Assembly: GCF_033958435.1 (NCBI RefSeq)
Contig: NC_134150.1
Span: 32,917,501 to 32,981,500 of the forward strand
Direction of reading: 5' to 3'
Origin: Carettochelys insculpta
Lineage: Eukaryota; Chordata; Testudines; Carettochelyidae
DNA length: 64,000 nt
Position numbers and translations under genes: made by a program. The notes beneath the pieces were generated by a model. It was not told the DNA's origin. It ran no database searches and worked only from the letters and a program-made list of their open reading frames with translations. Shown piece after piece: positions 36,148 to 47,339 of the stretch (its first letter is position 1; each line of letters begins with the position of its first letter).

Positions 36148-37689
36148 AAGTGTGTATCTGCTTAGGCCAGCTTTACACAAAAATTATACACATTATAACA
36201 TTATTAAAATCCTCACATTAAATGCAACTTGTTTTGGTTTTAATTGTTTAAATTATAGTGATATTTGCAAGGTATGATATGATATGAGTGCAGTAATCGA
36301 TTCTTCAAAAATAATATATACTATTACAGCTGGAAGTCCCAGAAACACTTTTATCCTTCCAAAGATTTATTTGCAGCCATTCTGAAGTATTTTTCCAATA
36401 AAAAGGATGTCATATCTTTGATTTCTTTATTATGCACAAAATCTAAAAGGGAGATTTACTTAATGTAAAGTGCTTGTTGAAGTCACATGCAATTTTTGTG
36501 TGTATGATTGAATATTATCTGGCAAAATGCACTTTCTGAAATCTGGATTAGAAAGGTAATGTGGTTAGACCTATCGTACTTCATAGGAGTGTTGTCAGGC
36601 TTAATTAATTATGCTGCAGCTATATGCAGTGCAGCTTCCATGTCAATATATCTCATTACAATTAACATGAAAAAACACAGAATTAGGGATGCTACTACCA
36701 AAGCAGTTTATGTTCCCTGTACCTTGCCATACATGTGACTTCCTAGAACCTCACTTTTATATATTTATTTGCAGGGGAGATAGAATAGATACGTATACCA
36801 TTCCTACGCTCTACATTCTTCTGGACTGTATGAGAAGGGGAGACTAGGGCAACCTGCCCTTCAATCTCATTTAAAGAAAAAAGAGGTCTTCCTTTCTTGC
36901 TGTTCGTAAGGAGATGTAGCTATATTGTATGGTCGAGTAGTGACTTGCCAGAATTTTCTTTTTGACAATTGTTATTAGAAATTACAACAGAAAAAGACCT
37001 TTTTAGTCATGTTGCCTTCCCCAACCACTCTTCCCTGAGTATCAGATAATTTCCTTCTTTATGAGACACCTTTTTCATAGTAAATTTTGAATGGCTCAAG
37101 TGATGTGGCATTCAGCAGTACCTTAAAGGAAGCATTCCACAGTGCAATGGACAGCAGATTTTGGATGTTTTTTCCCAGCTTGTTAGCCTAAACAAGGTAT
37201 AAGGTATAGGAAAAGAAAGCTGAGCTTGTTTTAATTTGAAATGCACATAAAATTGTTCTCATAATAATCAACCACAAACTATAAATCTAAATATAAGGAA
37301 TAATACGTCATGAATTCTTAATTATAATGTATTAGTAGGGTCAAAGATGAGAAACATGATGTAGGATATAAACTATAAAGTGCAAGCTACTGGACTTGGT
37401 CCATAATTAACACATTCATGATATCCATATATTGAGACTCCTTCCACAAAACATCTTCCTCCTAGCACCTCAGTTGCTTCTCCCCGTCTGAAAACTCTTC
37501 TCACAAGCCCCTAGCTCTGATATTCTTTCTGACAAATGTCTGCTTTAAGTATTTGTGAAATTGATTGTAAGAATAATCTGATTGCCTGGCTTGGAGAGAA
37601 GTCAGCTTCTTTGGTTCCCCTTCTAATCACCAGAACAGCTTCTCTAACACATTCTTCGCAAGAGCTTCTGCTTTCTCTCCTCTTCCCTA
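36148..37689. other. Unassigned AT-rich sequence
   Basis: No gene or named repeat recognised. Short mirror-image frames at 37511-37775 straddle the start of the next CR1 and are chance. Confidence 0.4.
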
Positions 37690-38290
37690 GCACTGAAAAA
37701 TTGATAGTTACTCTCTGGGAATGGTTATCCAAACAGTTGGATAGGTTGCATTCCATCAAGGTTGCATTTCCTTAGTTTGTTTATTGGAAGATCAAGCAAA
37801 ACTGTAATATATGCTTTACAAAAGTCTAGCTATGCCAGACCTACTGCTTCCCCCATACCAACAAGGCTTGCTATCCTATCAAAGAAAAGCTATCAGGTTG
37901 CTTTGACATGATTTATTCTTTACAAATTCATGCTGACTGTTACTTATGACCTTATTATCTTCTAGATGTTTGCAAATGCATTGCTTAATTATTTGCTCCA
38001 TTATCTTTCCTGGTACAGAAGTTAAGAAGACTGGTCTGTAATTCCTGGTCTGTCCTTATTTCCGTTTTCACAGATGGGTATTTTATTTGCCCTGTCTCTG
38101 GAATCTCTCCCATATTTCATGATTTTTTGAACATAATAGCTGAATACCTCCTCAGTCTGTTCTTTGAATATTGTAGGATCAGTCCCTTGAAGACAGCTAC
38201 ATACTTTTTTAACTTTCCCTATTTTAGCTGTTCTGTTATTGGTTTTTCCTCTTCATTAAGTAACAGACCTGCCCTGTCCTTGGCCTTCCG
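37690..38290 (-). mobile_element. Old CR1 fragment, minus strand (RT region)
   Basis: Read on the minus strand, this corresponds to the RT core of the CR1 at the right edge: 'ACTCTCTGGGAATGGTTATC' at 37708 matches 62818-62838 with a few changes, 'TCCATTATCTTTCCTGGTAC' at 37999 matches 63113-63133, and 'GGAATCTCTCCCAT' near 38100 matches 63222-63236. Several deletions shorten it; for example, about 70 bp of the right-edge copy are missing near 37765. It is much more diverged than that copy. No open frame survives. Confidence 0.85.
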
Positions 38291-41200
38291 GTTGCTTCAA
38301 ACTTAATCCTGGTGTTGTGAGTCAACCAAGTTCCTGCCACAACTTCAGCATCAAAATGCAAGAATCAAGGAAGGACTGGTTTATCGTTTCCTCTATATGA
38401 TCATGAGAAGAAAACAGAAATGTGAGCACTATAGGTTTGGTAACTAGGGTGATTTGTGTTGTCTCTGGAAATCTATATCTAAAGACAAATACAGCTGACA
38501 TTTTTGGGGAACTCCATCCTTTCTGTCCAGCTCATTTGAAATGGCATGTTTTGATCAGTGTTCCTGCCAAGCTATCACTACATTTTAGCTCTGTAACCCA
38601 GTCGCTTTGCTTTTGGATCGCTGTCACATTTATTGTGCAAACTATCCTGCCATCACCTCCTGGCCTGCTTGAGGAGATCCCTTGTGAAGTATCAGACTTT
38701 GTGCATCACCTGGCTCAGGGTGCAATCCCCTGTTTTTCCCATTCTTGGACTGGGACTGTACTATGTAAAATGATGGACATCATAGTATGTAAAATGATGT
38801 AAAATGACATTCAAATTACAGCTGGGAAAATATTTACCTGAAACTTATTCAACACAGCTCTAATTCAAATCACCATCATTTTTGTTCTCCACCCCAGCTG
38901 CTGACTCTTGATTCCTAACCTCAATCAGGATTCCAACCCACTTCCTAAGCACACAACTCCTTTGTAGCCTTAAAAACACTCCTTCATCTCTTGTTTCTTT
39001 GTCATGTTCAGCAACCAGTGTTTTCTGTCGTATTGATTTGGGGGTTGACATTATTCTGAAATGTCATTTTTACTAAATATTTCTTGTGTCCTGCTTCATT
39101 GGAACTGATATTAAAGAGTGTTGTTTTAGCATAGTTCATTGTCCGCGTTTAGATCATGGACATTTGAAGACTTTAGCCTCTTGGCACTGAATAAGCTTGA
39201 GATGCATTTCTTTTCATTGACATTAGGTGAGGAGAATACAATGGGATAGCGTCTAAACACGTAGCTGAAACTGCGTGGATTTGGCTTCATATTTGAGCAT
39301 TGCTTTATTTTCCAAATAAACTTATGTCTCTGTAAATGTTAGTAGGAATGTGATATTGTACAAGGAATAAACATTGTTATCAAGTTCTTGATACTGACTT
39401 CAAAGTTCTGGCAGAGTCTTTCATGAAATGTTTTTCAGAACTTATGTCAGACACAAACCCTACTTTCTTGTTAAAAGCTCATATTTCTGTCTTTTGATGG
39501 CACCAAGATTTGAGCAGCTAGAACCAAAGTTCACCAGAGGCCTCCTTGCCATTTTATGTACAAGGTTCTCATTTAACTTAGAATGTACATACCCAAAAAC
39601 TCTCCGACTGTTCAGCTGAAACCCTCTTTAAACAAATAAAAATTGTACTATGTGAGGCAGATTTTTAAAAAATTTAATTACAATTGTTTATAATTTAACT
39701 TTACTTTATAATTATTATTTATTTATATTTCCTATGCTTATGTGTATCCATAGACATAACAGATGCATTATGTTATTTACCTGCCTGCTGGAACTGTTTT
39801 TCAAACCGTAGATAGGTGGAAATGCTTTGTGTGTCCATTGCTGCTATAATAATTGAATAATTTCTAACATCACCAATGATCTAATAATGCACAATGCACA
39901 TTTCATTAAGCAGTATCTGTTTGTCACACCATATCCATTCCATAAGTTCAAGTCCATTCTTGGACTTACTTTAATAACACTCACACCAGGCTGAAATTCA
40001 ATAAACAACTTCTAATGGATTCTTAGTTCATAAAAAAGTGTTAATGATATGACCTAAGTAAGTGAGAATGTTCTAGAATTTAATTCATTGCTTTGAAACC
40101 TCATAAAATTGATACTGAGAAGCATAGTTATTTCCTGAGCTGCTTGCTTAAAAATATACAACAAAAGCAGTAATTACAATGATAAGAAAATTTAATTATA
40201 AAAACCAAAACTAGGAGTTTGGATTGAGAATCTGATCTCTAATCCTTCATTTTGTGTGTATTCAGAAAGCTAGAACTTGCTAGTTGATTACCTATATGAG
40301 CTTTCACAAATAAGGAAATGAAGGCTGGCATTATAGCAGTTATCCTCTATATCTTTCCTCTTTCATGAGACCTGATGGTATTTAGGCAGATAGTTTGCTC
40401 ACTATGTTCAGCTTTCTTCAAGTATAAGTTCATTCTTTTGAACAGAGGAATTTAAAAAAAAAACCATAACATCTGTTGTAAATGGATAAAGCTGTGAGCC
40501 TGATGCAAGTGCATAATGCGTCTATCAAAGTTTTGTTGTAAATTAGTTGGACCATTATTAAACCAGTTTAGGCTTCATAATGAGAGAGCCTCCCTTTTGA
40601 TAGTAGTATATTTGGCAGTCAGAACTGTTTTTATGAGGAAGGGGCTGACACAGTAAACCTTTAATCAGCTTGCTTTGCTGATTACTGTTAATTGCAAAAT
40701 ATTAGCCAAAGTACTGGTCTTTAAGATTGATAGTCTCCTCTTCTTTTATGAATGAAGCACTGCTTAGCATGACCAACTCATAGGCAGGCAATAATGAACA
40801 GCAAGAGCCCACTACTATTAACTGCTCTCCATGTGTTCCAGTCATGTGGACCTTGGAAGATGCACGGGAAGGCCATGTCACACAAATCTGCTAGGGAGCT
40901 GGCTTAATTGTATGATTAAGTCAAGCATTTTGAATTGCTTCTAGACCGCTGCTCAGATGTGAGACTCTGAGACACTTCAGTAGTAGGCAGGCATGTTCTG
41001 AGGCAGTTCCTCTTCCTTCAGTTTGACAGTACATAAGTTGACCTCCTTCCACTCATGCATCTGGCTGCCTATTGACCAAAAGAGTATTTCTGAATTTAGG
41101 ATAGTAATAGCACAAGTAAGTATTTTATTCTAAATAGAGGGGTTACTCAGGCCTAATATTAAAGGCCACTAGAAACAGACTAAACCATAGCCAATCTGAA

Positions 41201-41817
41201 CTGAACCGAAGCACAAGAACTGTGAGTTTTTTAAATGCCCAACTTGAATTTGATACTTGTAGTTGAATCCTTTGAGGTTCCAATGGTCTAGCTGACAGGA
41301 CCATACTAAGGTTTCCCCAAGACCTGCAGGGGACATTGTGGTATGGGATAAGGCAGGGCTCTTATTTCACTGCTTTTATCAGCACCACCCCCTCACTCTA
41401 CCAGCCACATCAATGGCTGTTTCCTGGCAAATCATTGAAAAGAGGAGGGTGGTTACAGAAGCCCAGCCTGCCCTACAGCAACCCCTACTGGCTTAGGGAG
41501 GCACCAGAGCACAAATCCATCCACTGAGTTCATCCTGAACTGCACCTTTAGAACTCAGCCTAAATCTGACCCAAGCTGGGAGTATTGAATTGTTTTTTTA
41601 ATCACCCCAAACCCAACAATTGAAGTCAAATCCCCTGGGATTTGAGTGGAGCGTATATAAGAGGGCAAAAAGGCAGAAACATTCAATAAATGCTTCTGCT
41701 TTGGGAAAAAGACAGATATTGCCCATCATATGGTGATTATAACACTCTTTCCATTCCACTAATATCTCTAGTGAGGTTGGGTGTTAAATGGCAGTTGATA
41801 AAGTTAGACATTTTAAA
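38291..41817. other. Long AT-rich stretch, nothing identified
   Basis: About 3.5 kb without a recognised gene or repeat. A 126-codon frame at 38422-38802 has no recognisable domain and no supporting context. Its last codons repeat because the sequence 'ATGTAAAATGATG' is locally duplicated. Confidence 0.4.
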
Positions 41818-41963
41818 ATCAGTAGTTCCAGAGAATTGGTAGGTGATAGAGTGGATTGGTGCTTACTTAGACTACACAAACTAAGCCACTCCGCGCTGGA
41901 AAGGAAAAGATGGAAGGATATACTGAGGGAGGCATCGGACACCAATCAGTTCTGAGCCCATCG

Positions 41964-42026
<63 letters not shown>
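41818..42026 (+). mobile_element. RTE-like LINE 3' end (second copy)
   Basis: 'GGTAGGTGATAGAGTGGATT', 'AAACTAAGCCACTCCGCGCT', 'AAAAGATGGAAGGATATACT' and 'GAGGGAGGCATCGGACACCA' parallel 6475-6600 in order and spacing. They correspond to the RT C-terminal 'GxPHREWVDD ... ALERKRWKDIL' region. The 3' end runs into a trinucleotide array, as RTE-type elements often do. The 5' endonuclease part seen in the first copy is absent here. Confidence 0.6.
41964..42026 (+). repeat. (CTG)n followed by (ATG)n trinucleotide array
   Basis: About 11 CTG units pass directly into about 10 ATG units, 63 bases in all with almost no interruptions. On the minus strand one frame reads as poly-His followed by poly-Gln, which is a coincidence and not a protein. 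The array sits exactly at the 3' end of the RTE-like copy, so it probably grew from that element's tail. Confidence 0.9.
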
Positions 42027-43495
42027 TCCAAGAATTTTAGAAGAGCTAGTTGAGGAGTTCACTGGACCATTAATGTTGATTTTTAGCAAGTTTTGGAGCA
42101 CTGTAGATGTTCCAGAAGACTGGAACAAACCTAGTATTGTTGTATCAATTTTTAAAAAGATTAAGGGGCATGGCATGGGTAAGTATAGGCCAGTTAGTCT
42201 GACACCAATCAGGAATGATAATGGAATGACTGATTCAGGACACAATTAACAAATCAGCATACCGTTATGGAAAATGGAGCCAGTCAAACTAACTTGTCAT
42301 CTTTTTTTGGATGACATCACACGTGTGGTTGACAAAAATAGTACTTAGACTTTTGTAATGTGTTTGAATTGGTACTGCATGACTTTGATTAAAAAAGTGG
42401 AAGAATGTAAAATGAACATGTCACACATTAAATGGATTAAAAACTGGCTGGTGGATTGGCCTCAAAGTATAACTGTAAATGGGGACTCATCATCTAACCA
42501 GTGTTTCCAGGTTAGTTCCACAGGGACAGGGACTTGGCTCACTGCTTGCATTATCAGTGACCTGCAAGAAACATAAAATCATCACTTATAATTTTTTGTG
42601 TCATCTGGAAGCTCCAAGGGAGTGTTAAATAATAAAGAGGAATGGTCATTGATGTAGAGATATCTGTGAAACAGACACAAGGAAACATTCAGTATTGCTA
42701 AATGTAAATGTATACATCTAGGACCAAAGGAGGTAGGTCATACTCACAGCATGGGGGACTCTGTTCTCAGAAGTAGTGGCTCTGAAAACTATCTGAGGGT
42801 TAAAACAGGGAGGCTGGGGGTGCTTGGCTCTGCGGGAGAGAAGGAGGCTTGGTTTGGAATGAGGGGGCTGGGAGTCCCTGGCTCTGGGGGATGGGGAGGG
42901 CATTGAGCCATCTATCATCTATCAAGACTGGCCTATAATATCAAGACAGATAGATAGATAATATATATAATACATGGCTCTCTACACTCTATCCACAGCT
43001 GTTTTGGCTCTTTGTTTGTAATTGATTGGCTACCCCTCCTGTAGAGGGTTCAGGCAAAAGCCACAAGAATACTCAAAGGATTGGGAAATTGGCCTTGTCC
43101 TGACGGACTGAAAAGCGTAATATATTTGGTTTAACAAAGCAGAGGTTAAAAGGTGACTTGATTATAGTTTATAAGTGTCTACATGGAGAACAAATATTTA
43201 CTGAGTTTTTTGATTTAATGGAAAAATGTATATCAAGATGCAAATGCAGATGCTAGACAAATTCAGAATGGAAATAAGGTGTAAATTTTGAACAGCATAA
43301 TTAACCATTGAGACAATCTACAAGAGATTGTGGTGGATTCTCCATCACGAATAATCTTTAAATCAAGATTTTTCTTTTTTCCTGAAAAATCTGCTCTAGG
43401 AATTATTTGAGGGATGTTCTATGATGTGTTATGCAGGAGGTTACACAACATGATCAATATGGTCCCTTTTGTCCTTGGAATATATGAATCTATAT
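42027..43495 (+). mobile_element. Old CR1-type LINE, RT to 3' end, interrupted
   Basis: Plus-strand sequence decodes piecewise to CR1 RT blocks: 'VPEDWN' (about 42108), 'KYRPVSLTP' (42182), and a 'KWIKNWLVDWPQSITVNGD' segment (42432-42488), in shifting frames. The 3' part at about 43040-43495 corresponds to the RT C-terminus and 3' UTR, ending 'GGTCCCTTTTGTCCTTGGAA' and 'ATATGAATCTATATC', an old CR1 3' tail. A G-rich segment (about 42800-42900) and a GATA run (42946-42962) interrupt it. The catalytic block is unreadable. Its 5' end abuts the trinucleotide array of the RTE-like copy. Confidence 0.8.
42942..42975. repeat. Short (GATA)n / (TA)n microsatellite
   Basis: 'ACAGATAGATAGATAATATA' and following TA units, inside the interrupted CR1. 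Confidence 0.7.
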
Positions 43496-44682
43496 CAGTA
43501 TCTTAAGATGAAAAATATTAGAGAAAGTTTACAAATATCCCCAAATCTGTCATTAGAAACACACACATACTGGAGCTTAAGTTTATATATCCAATCAGGT
43601 TAAGGTCAGGAAATGCATGCTTAGGGAACCCAAACAACTTGAACTCTGTTCTATAGAGATTCCAATCAGCAATTGTGCTATTATAATTAAGGAATATTAG
43701 TGTTTGTTAAAGAAATAAGATTAGGTAAACCTGTATATAGGGTCATTTCCTTCTCTACACTCCAAGTTTGCTAAAATCTTCGGGGTAGGGACAGTTTCTT
43801 CCTGTGCAGTTGCCCTCTTTCCAGTTGGCAGCTGGTCTTGATTCCCACTGGAAACTTTGGAGAGGGGATTGTGGCCATTTTTAATTCTTTATGGAATTCT
43901 TTGTGATAGAACATTGTGAGTCCCCTTTGAGCAATATACTTTCCTTTTATAAAGAATAATCACAAACATGTAGATCAATTCTTCAACTATAGATGTTATG
44001 CGAGATCTTGGTGGGCTGTAACTCTGTCTGAAGTTTAATGTTTCTGTTATTCCTTTACTCAGATGATTTAGGATAAGAAACGGTCTGACACAGTGTGCTA
44101 AATCTTAAAGGACCGATTTTTCAAACTCTCAAACTAATTGATTACTTGTACATGCTCAGAAATGCACTGTATGCACACATAAGTGCTGTTGTACTTAGCA
44201 CAGTGATTGAAACTCTGTTTTAAGTGCAAAAGTCAAAATAAAAACTTCAACTTTGGAACTGAGGTAAAATAAGTTTTTAAATAATTTTTCCTGTTGTAAA
44301 AAATGTTAGAAATCATCATATCAAACACTTCAAAAAGAACTGTTTTTACTCTCATTACTGATGTTTTTTTTCTGCCAATGCATATTTTCAATAACATAAG
44401 GGAAACTAGATGTATTAACTTTTTATCAAGGTGGCGGTATATGTGATGGTATGAGTGCACGTGTGTGTGTATATGCCATCATATAGATTGTCATATATAT
44501 ATACATGCATGCATACATACTAGCTCGATTTTTCAACTTGTGTGCATGCATGTCTGTCTGTCTATTTATCAATCTGTAGTGCAAGTAGAGATACTGAGAA
44601 ATCTAGCATGTCTTAAGAACTTCCTATTTTATTTTTATAAAACAGCTTGTTTTATTTTTTTTCTTTCTTCCTATTTCATCAT
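43496..44682. other. Unassigned AT-rich sequence with short TG/CATA tracts
   Basis: A GTGTGTGT tract and CATACATA / CTGTCTGTCTAT tracts lie at about 44459-44570. No gene recognised. Confidence 0.4.
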
Positions 44683-45424
44683 GGGTGCTTCTACACTAGC
44701 CAGCTACTTTGAAGTAGCCGGCACAACATCGAAATAGCACACGTCGCATCTACACGTGCCATGCACTATTTCAACATTGAAATCGACGTGAGGCGGCGAG
44801 ACATCGAAATTGCTATTCCTATCCGAAGATAGGAATAACGCCCTACTTCGATGTTCAGCGTCAGAGTAGGTCATGTGTAGATGATCCAAGTCTCGCTATA
44901 TCAAAATAGCAGGGTCCCCCATGGCGGCCATCAGCTGAGGGTTTGAGAGACACTCTGTCCAGCCCCTGCAGGGCTTTAAGGTCGCCACATGAAGTAGCCC
45001 TTACCCCAGGGCTTCTGGCTGTTGCTGCTGCTTCTGCTGCAGCTGGGGGTCCATGCTGTGTGCACGGGGTCTGCAGCCGGTTGTTGGCTCTGTGGACCTC
45101 GTGCTGTGCAAGTTGAGTGTGTCTTGGAGGGGATCTTTAAGGGAGTGGCTTGTTCTTGCCCCAGAAGGGCTAGTCCAGCCTGTGACCCCATCCGCAGGCT
45201 TTCCTGGCCCCTTATTTCGACGGAGAGTGCTTGTGTGTGTGGGCACTCTGCATTTTCCTTCCAGGCCAGCCCCTTTTGATGTTCTCTGTCGCTACTTTGA
45301 CATTGAACGTCAACAGCACCAGCCCCGGAGCATGTGTAGATGATACACAGCGAAGTAGCCTATTTTGATGTTCTTACTTTGACATAGGCTACTTTGACAT
45401 AGTGTGCTAGTGTAGACATAGCCC
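44683..45424. mobile_element. Large foldback DNA element (742 bp), relative of the 20370 copy
   Basis: Starts GGGTGCTTCTACACTAGCC and ends GCTAGTGTAGACATAGCCC. Inner TCTACAC/TGTAGA copies lie near 44748, 44873 and 45330. The interior shares with 20370-21051 the order of blocks 'AGGCGGCGAGACATCGAAAT', 'ACGCCCTACTTCGATGTTCA', 'CCATGGCGGCCATCAGCTGA' and a CAGC/GCTG-rich centre. The TTCGAA sites of the 20370 copy are often TTTGAA or ATCGAA here, consistent with CpG decay and an older insertion. Flanks CAT / ATA give no clean duplication. Open frames up to 96 codons are not supported as genes. Confidence 0.8.
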
Positions 45425-45642
45425 ATATGTCATAAATGCACTTTATCAACATAGGACTGGTGTATTGAAATAGGTTTCACAGTCTATAATTCCAGTTACA
45501 TAAGTCAAAGATCAAGAGCTATGATTTTAGCACCTCTTGTTGCTACTTAGTCTTGACAAATGGTAGCCCTTTAGATTATTTTTACCCCATTGGACATGCT
45601 TCAGGTTTCTTTTTCCCATTTATTTTTCTTCTTATCGTTCAG

Positions 45643-45778
45643 GTCCTAAGCTTCATAGGGAAAAGAACTGAAGTGATGCAGAGCGGCATTGTTTACTTCT
45701 TAGAGAAGGAGAAGAGAGCATACATGAGAGAGGTCAATACAGCAATAAATGACAATGAAAGCATAAACTGGTTCATAG
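45643..45778 (+). CDS. Candidate internal coding exon, host gene, unidentified
   Basis: A 136-bp stretch is preceded by a long pyrimidine tract ending TTCTTCTTATCGTTCAG (an acceptor-like site at 45626-45642) and followed by ATAG/GTACAT (a weak donor-like site). In the frame continuous with 45553-45801 it encodes about 45 residues beginning VLSFIGKRTEVMQSG and ending INDNESINWFIG. The middle is charged (FLEKEKRAYMREV), and codon choice (AAG, GAG, AGC, TAC, TTC) looks more coding-like than any other host-side frame in the window. It would be a phase 0 to phase 1 exon. I cannot match it to a known protein, and no partner exon was found in the window. It could equally be a chance frame beside a pyrimidine tract. 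Confidence 0.3.
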
Positions 45779-45815
45779 GTACATTATTTAGAAACAAGTA
45801 GGGACCAATGTGATC

Positions 45816-46325
45816 ACTTAGACCAGAGGTGCCATTTGTGTTGACCTCCCCTTCTTAGAGTCACATCTCATGTGCATTCCTTTTTCCAACAGGTCAGGAA
45901 GAAGGGCTGCCCTCTAGCCACAGAGGTCAGGGGAGGTGTGTATTGTACCCATGTGATGGGGAAAGGGTGCCGGGTACCCAATCACCCCATGGCAGTTGAA
46001 GAAACCTACCACTCCTTTCAGGCAGCAGTGGGGAAGCTTTGGCTGCTGCGACCCAGCTCCCTGTCTGTTTTGTTCCCTACTCCTCTTTGTGCACAGGAAG
46101 TGAAGAGTGCTGTGCCAAAGGGCTGGTTCAGCTGGTGAGCAGAAGATTGTATCTTAAGAGCCTTGAACAGAGCTGCCTTCCACATCTGGTCCTTCAGCAC
46201 AACCTCTTCAGGTTCTCACACTGCCCAGTAAATTTGTGTGTCCCTTTCCCAAGCCCCCCCACCCCTACACCCCCCAAAAATGGGCATGCCCTATAATTTG
46301 TGAACCAATTATCTCTGATTTAGGT
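45816..46325. mobile_element. Possible hAT-type MITE (about 494 bp)
   Basis: A segment from CAGAGGTGCCATTTGTG (45824) to ATTATCTCTG (46317) has CAGAG/CTCTG ends. Its 8-bp flanks, ACTTAGAC and ATTTAGGT, differ only by three transitions. The interior is GC-rich relative to both sides, with C-runs near 46250-46275. The inverted repeats are weak beyond the first bases, so this is tentative. Confidence 0.4.
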
Positions 46326-46445
46326 GAACTTCTAGAGTAACACAGACCATAAAAAAGCAGCAGAAATGTAGCACTTTAAAGACTAACAACATGATTTATT
46401 GGGTGATGAGTTTTCATGAGACAGACCCACTTTATCAGACCATAA
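46326..46445 (-). mobile_element. Penelope-like element 3' fragment, minus strand
   Basis: 'GTAGCACTTTAAAGACTAAC' and 'GATGAGTTTTCATGAGACAG' followed by 'CCCACTTTATCAGACC' correspond, reverse-complemented, to the 3' UTR of the Penelope copy at 56262-56345 (GCATCTGATGAAGTGAGTCT, AAAGCTCATGCTC, GTTAGTCTATAAGGTGCC) in the same order. It is an older, diverged, severely truncated insertion. Confidence 0.7.
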
Positions 46446-46464
46446 AATTCATCCTTGCTCCCAC

Positions 46465-46842
46465 TGTAAGAGCAAAGGTGCATTCAGTGAAAAGGAAACA
46501 CTCTTTCTGCAGTGCCTAGTTAAGAAGTGGAGCTCATTGCTACTAAAAGTCATTGAGGACAAGTGCTTATCAGGGTTCAAAAACGGACAGTTACATGGAT
46601 AATAAGAAAATCTGAAAGTTGCATTAATAAAGATTATTTTTAAAATGTCAAAATGTAAATCAAATTTTGAGTTCGGGAGAAATTTACTTTGTGAGCAGCT
46701 TATTCAATCATTATTTACTTCAGGGGTTTGTGCATCTTCCCTGGTCACATCTGGTGCTAGTCACCACCCAAGAATATGTAATACTTGTACTTGTTGGAAC
46801 ATTGTTCTTGTCCAGTATGGCATTACCTATGTTCTTATGCAT
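46465..46842 (+). mobile_element. CR1/L3-type LINE 3' end, plus strand
   Basis: 'GTGGAGCTCATTGCTACTAA', 'GTCATTGAGGACAAGTGCTT' and 'TTACATGGATAATAAGAAAA' encode the RT C-terminal 'ELIATKVIEDKCLSGFKN' type segment. The UTR then reads 'GGGTTTGTGCATCTTCC', 'CATCTGGTGCTAGTCACC', 'TTGTCCAGTATGGCATTACC' and 'TATGTTCTTATG', the 3' end of an old CR1 subfamily. Open frames of up to 127 codons here are remnants or chance. Confidence 0.8.
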
Positions 46843-47206
46843 GGCAGCCCATCGGGATTCTCTTTCAGTGATGAAAGCCATATAATGTCCCAGCTACCCA
46901 GGGGTATCACCTATCTTATCTGTGTTGTGGGATCTGGTACACTTGTCCAGTACAACCACGTTGTTCTCAGCTTTCTTCTCCAAGGTGTTCAAATGTGGTT
47001 TCTCTTGGATTTTTCTAAATTCATCTAACATGTTGCTCTATGTCACTTTTTTGCTAGGTTAGAGGGTTATAAAAACTGTTTAATCCAGACTCCAATATTT
47101 CCTGTGTTATTTTGCCATCTCCACTCTGTATGCCTTTTGCCTGACTCACATTGCATCTGGCTTACCTGGCACTTCTTTGTTTGTTCAGCAAATGGTATTT
47201 TCAGTG
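46843..47206. other. Unassigned sequence
   Basis: Nothing recognised between the CR1 3' end and the hAT-like fragment. Confidence 0.4.
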
Positions 47207-47335
47207 CTTCCCCCTACACCCCTCGATACTTGCCAGTACTGAGTACTGGCACCTCAGCAGCCCCAGCTGTGGGATTGGCTGAGAGTGAGGGGAAGTGTGT
47301 CGGGGGGGGCGTTGCGAACTGAGTTCTGGCTACTC
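47207..47335. mobile_element. hAT-like MITE fragment (relative of 34607)
   Basis: 'CAGTGCTTCCCCCTACACCC' begins the segment, and 'TTGCCAGTACTGAGTACTGG' holds the same GCCAGTACT / AGTACTGGC pair as at 34607-34670. The right side is G-rich (run of nine G's near 47302-47310). The ends are not resolved. Confidence 0.5.
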
Positions 47336-47339
47336 TAGC

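Noticed and set aside
38422..38802. 126-codon frame, possible small membrane protein
   Set aside because: Hydrophobic character follows from T-rich sequence; no splice, promoter or family evidence, and the 3' end runs into a local ATGTAAAATGATG duplication.
41946..42245. Frame with poly-His and poly-Gln on the minus strand
   Set aside because: It is the translation of a CTG/ATG trinucleotide array joined to dead CR1 sequence, not a protein.
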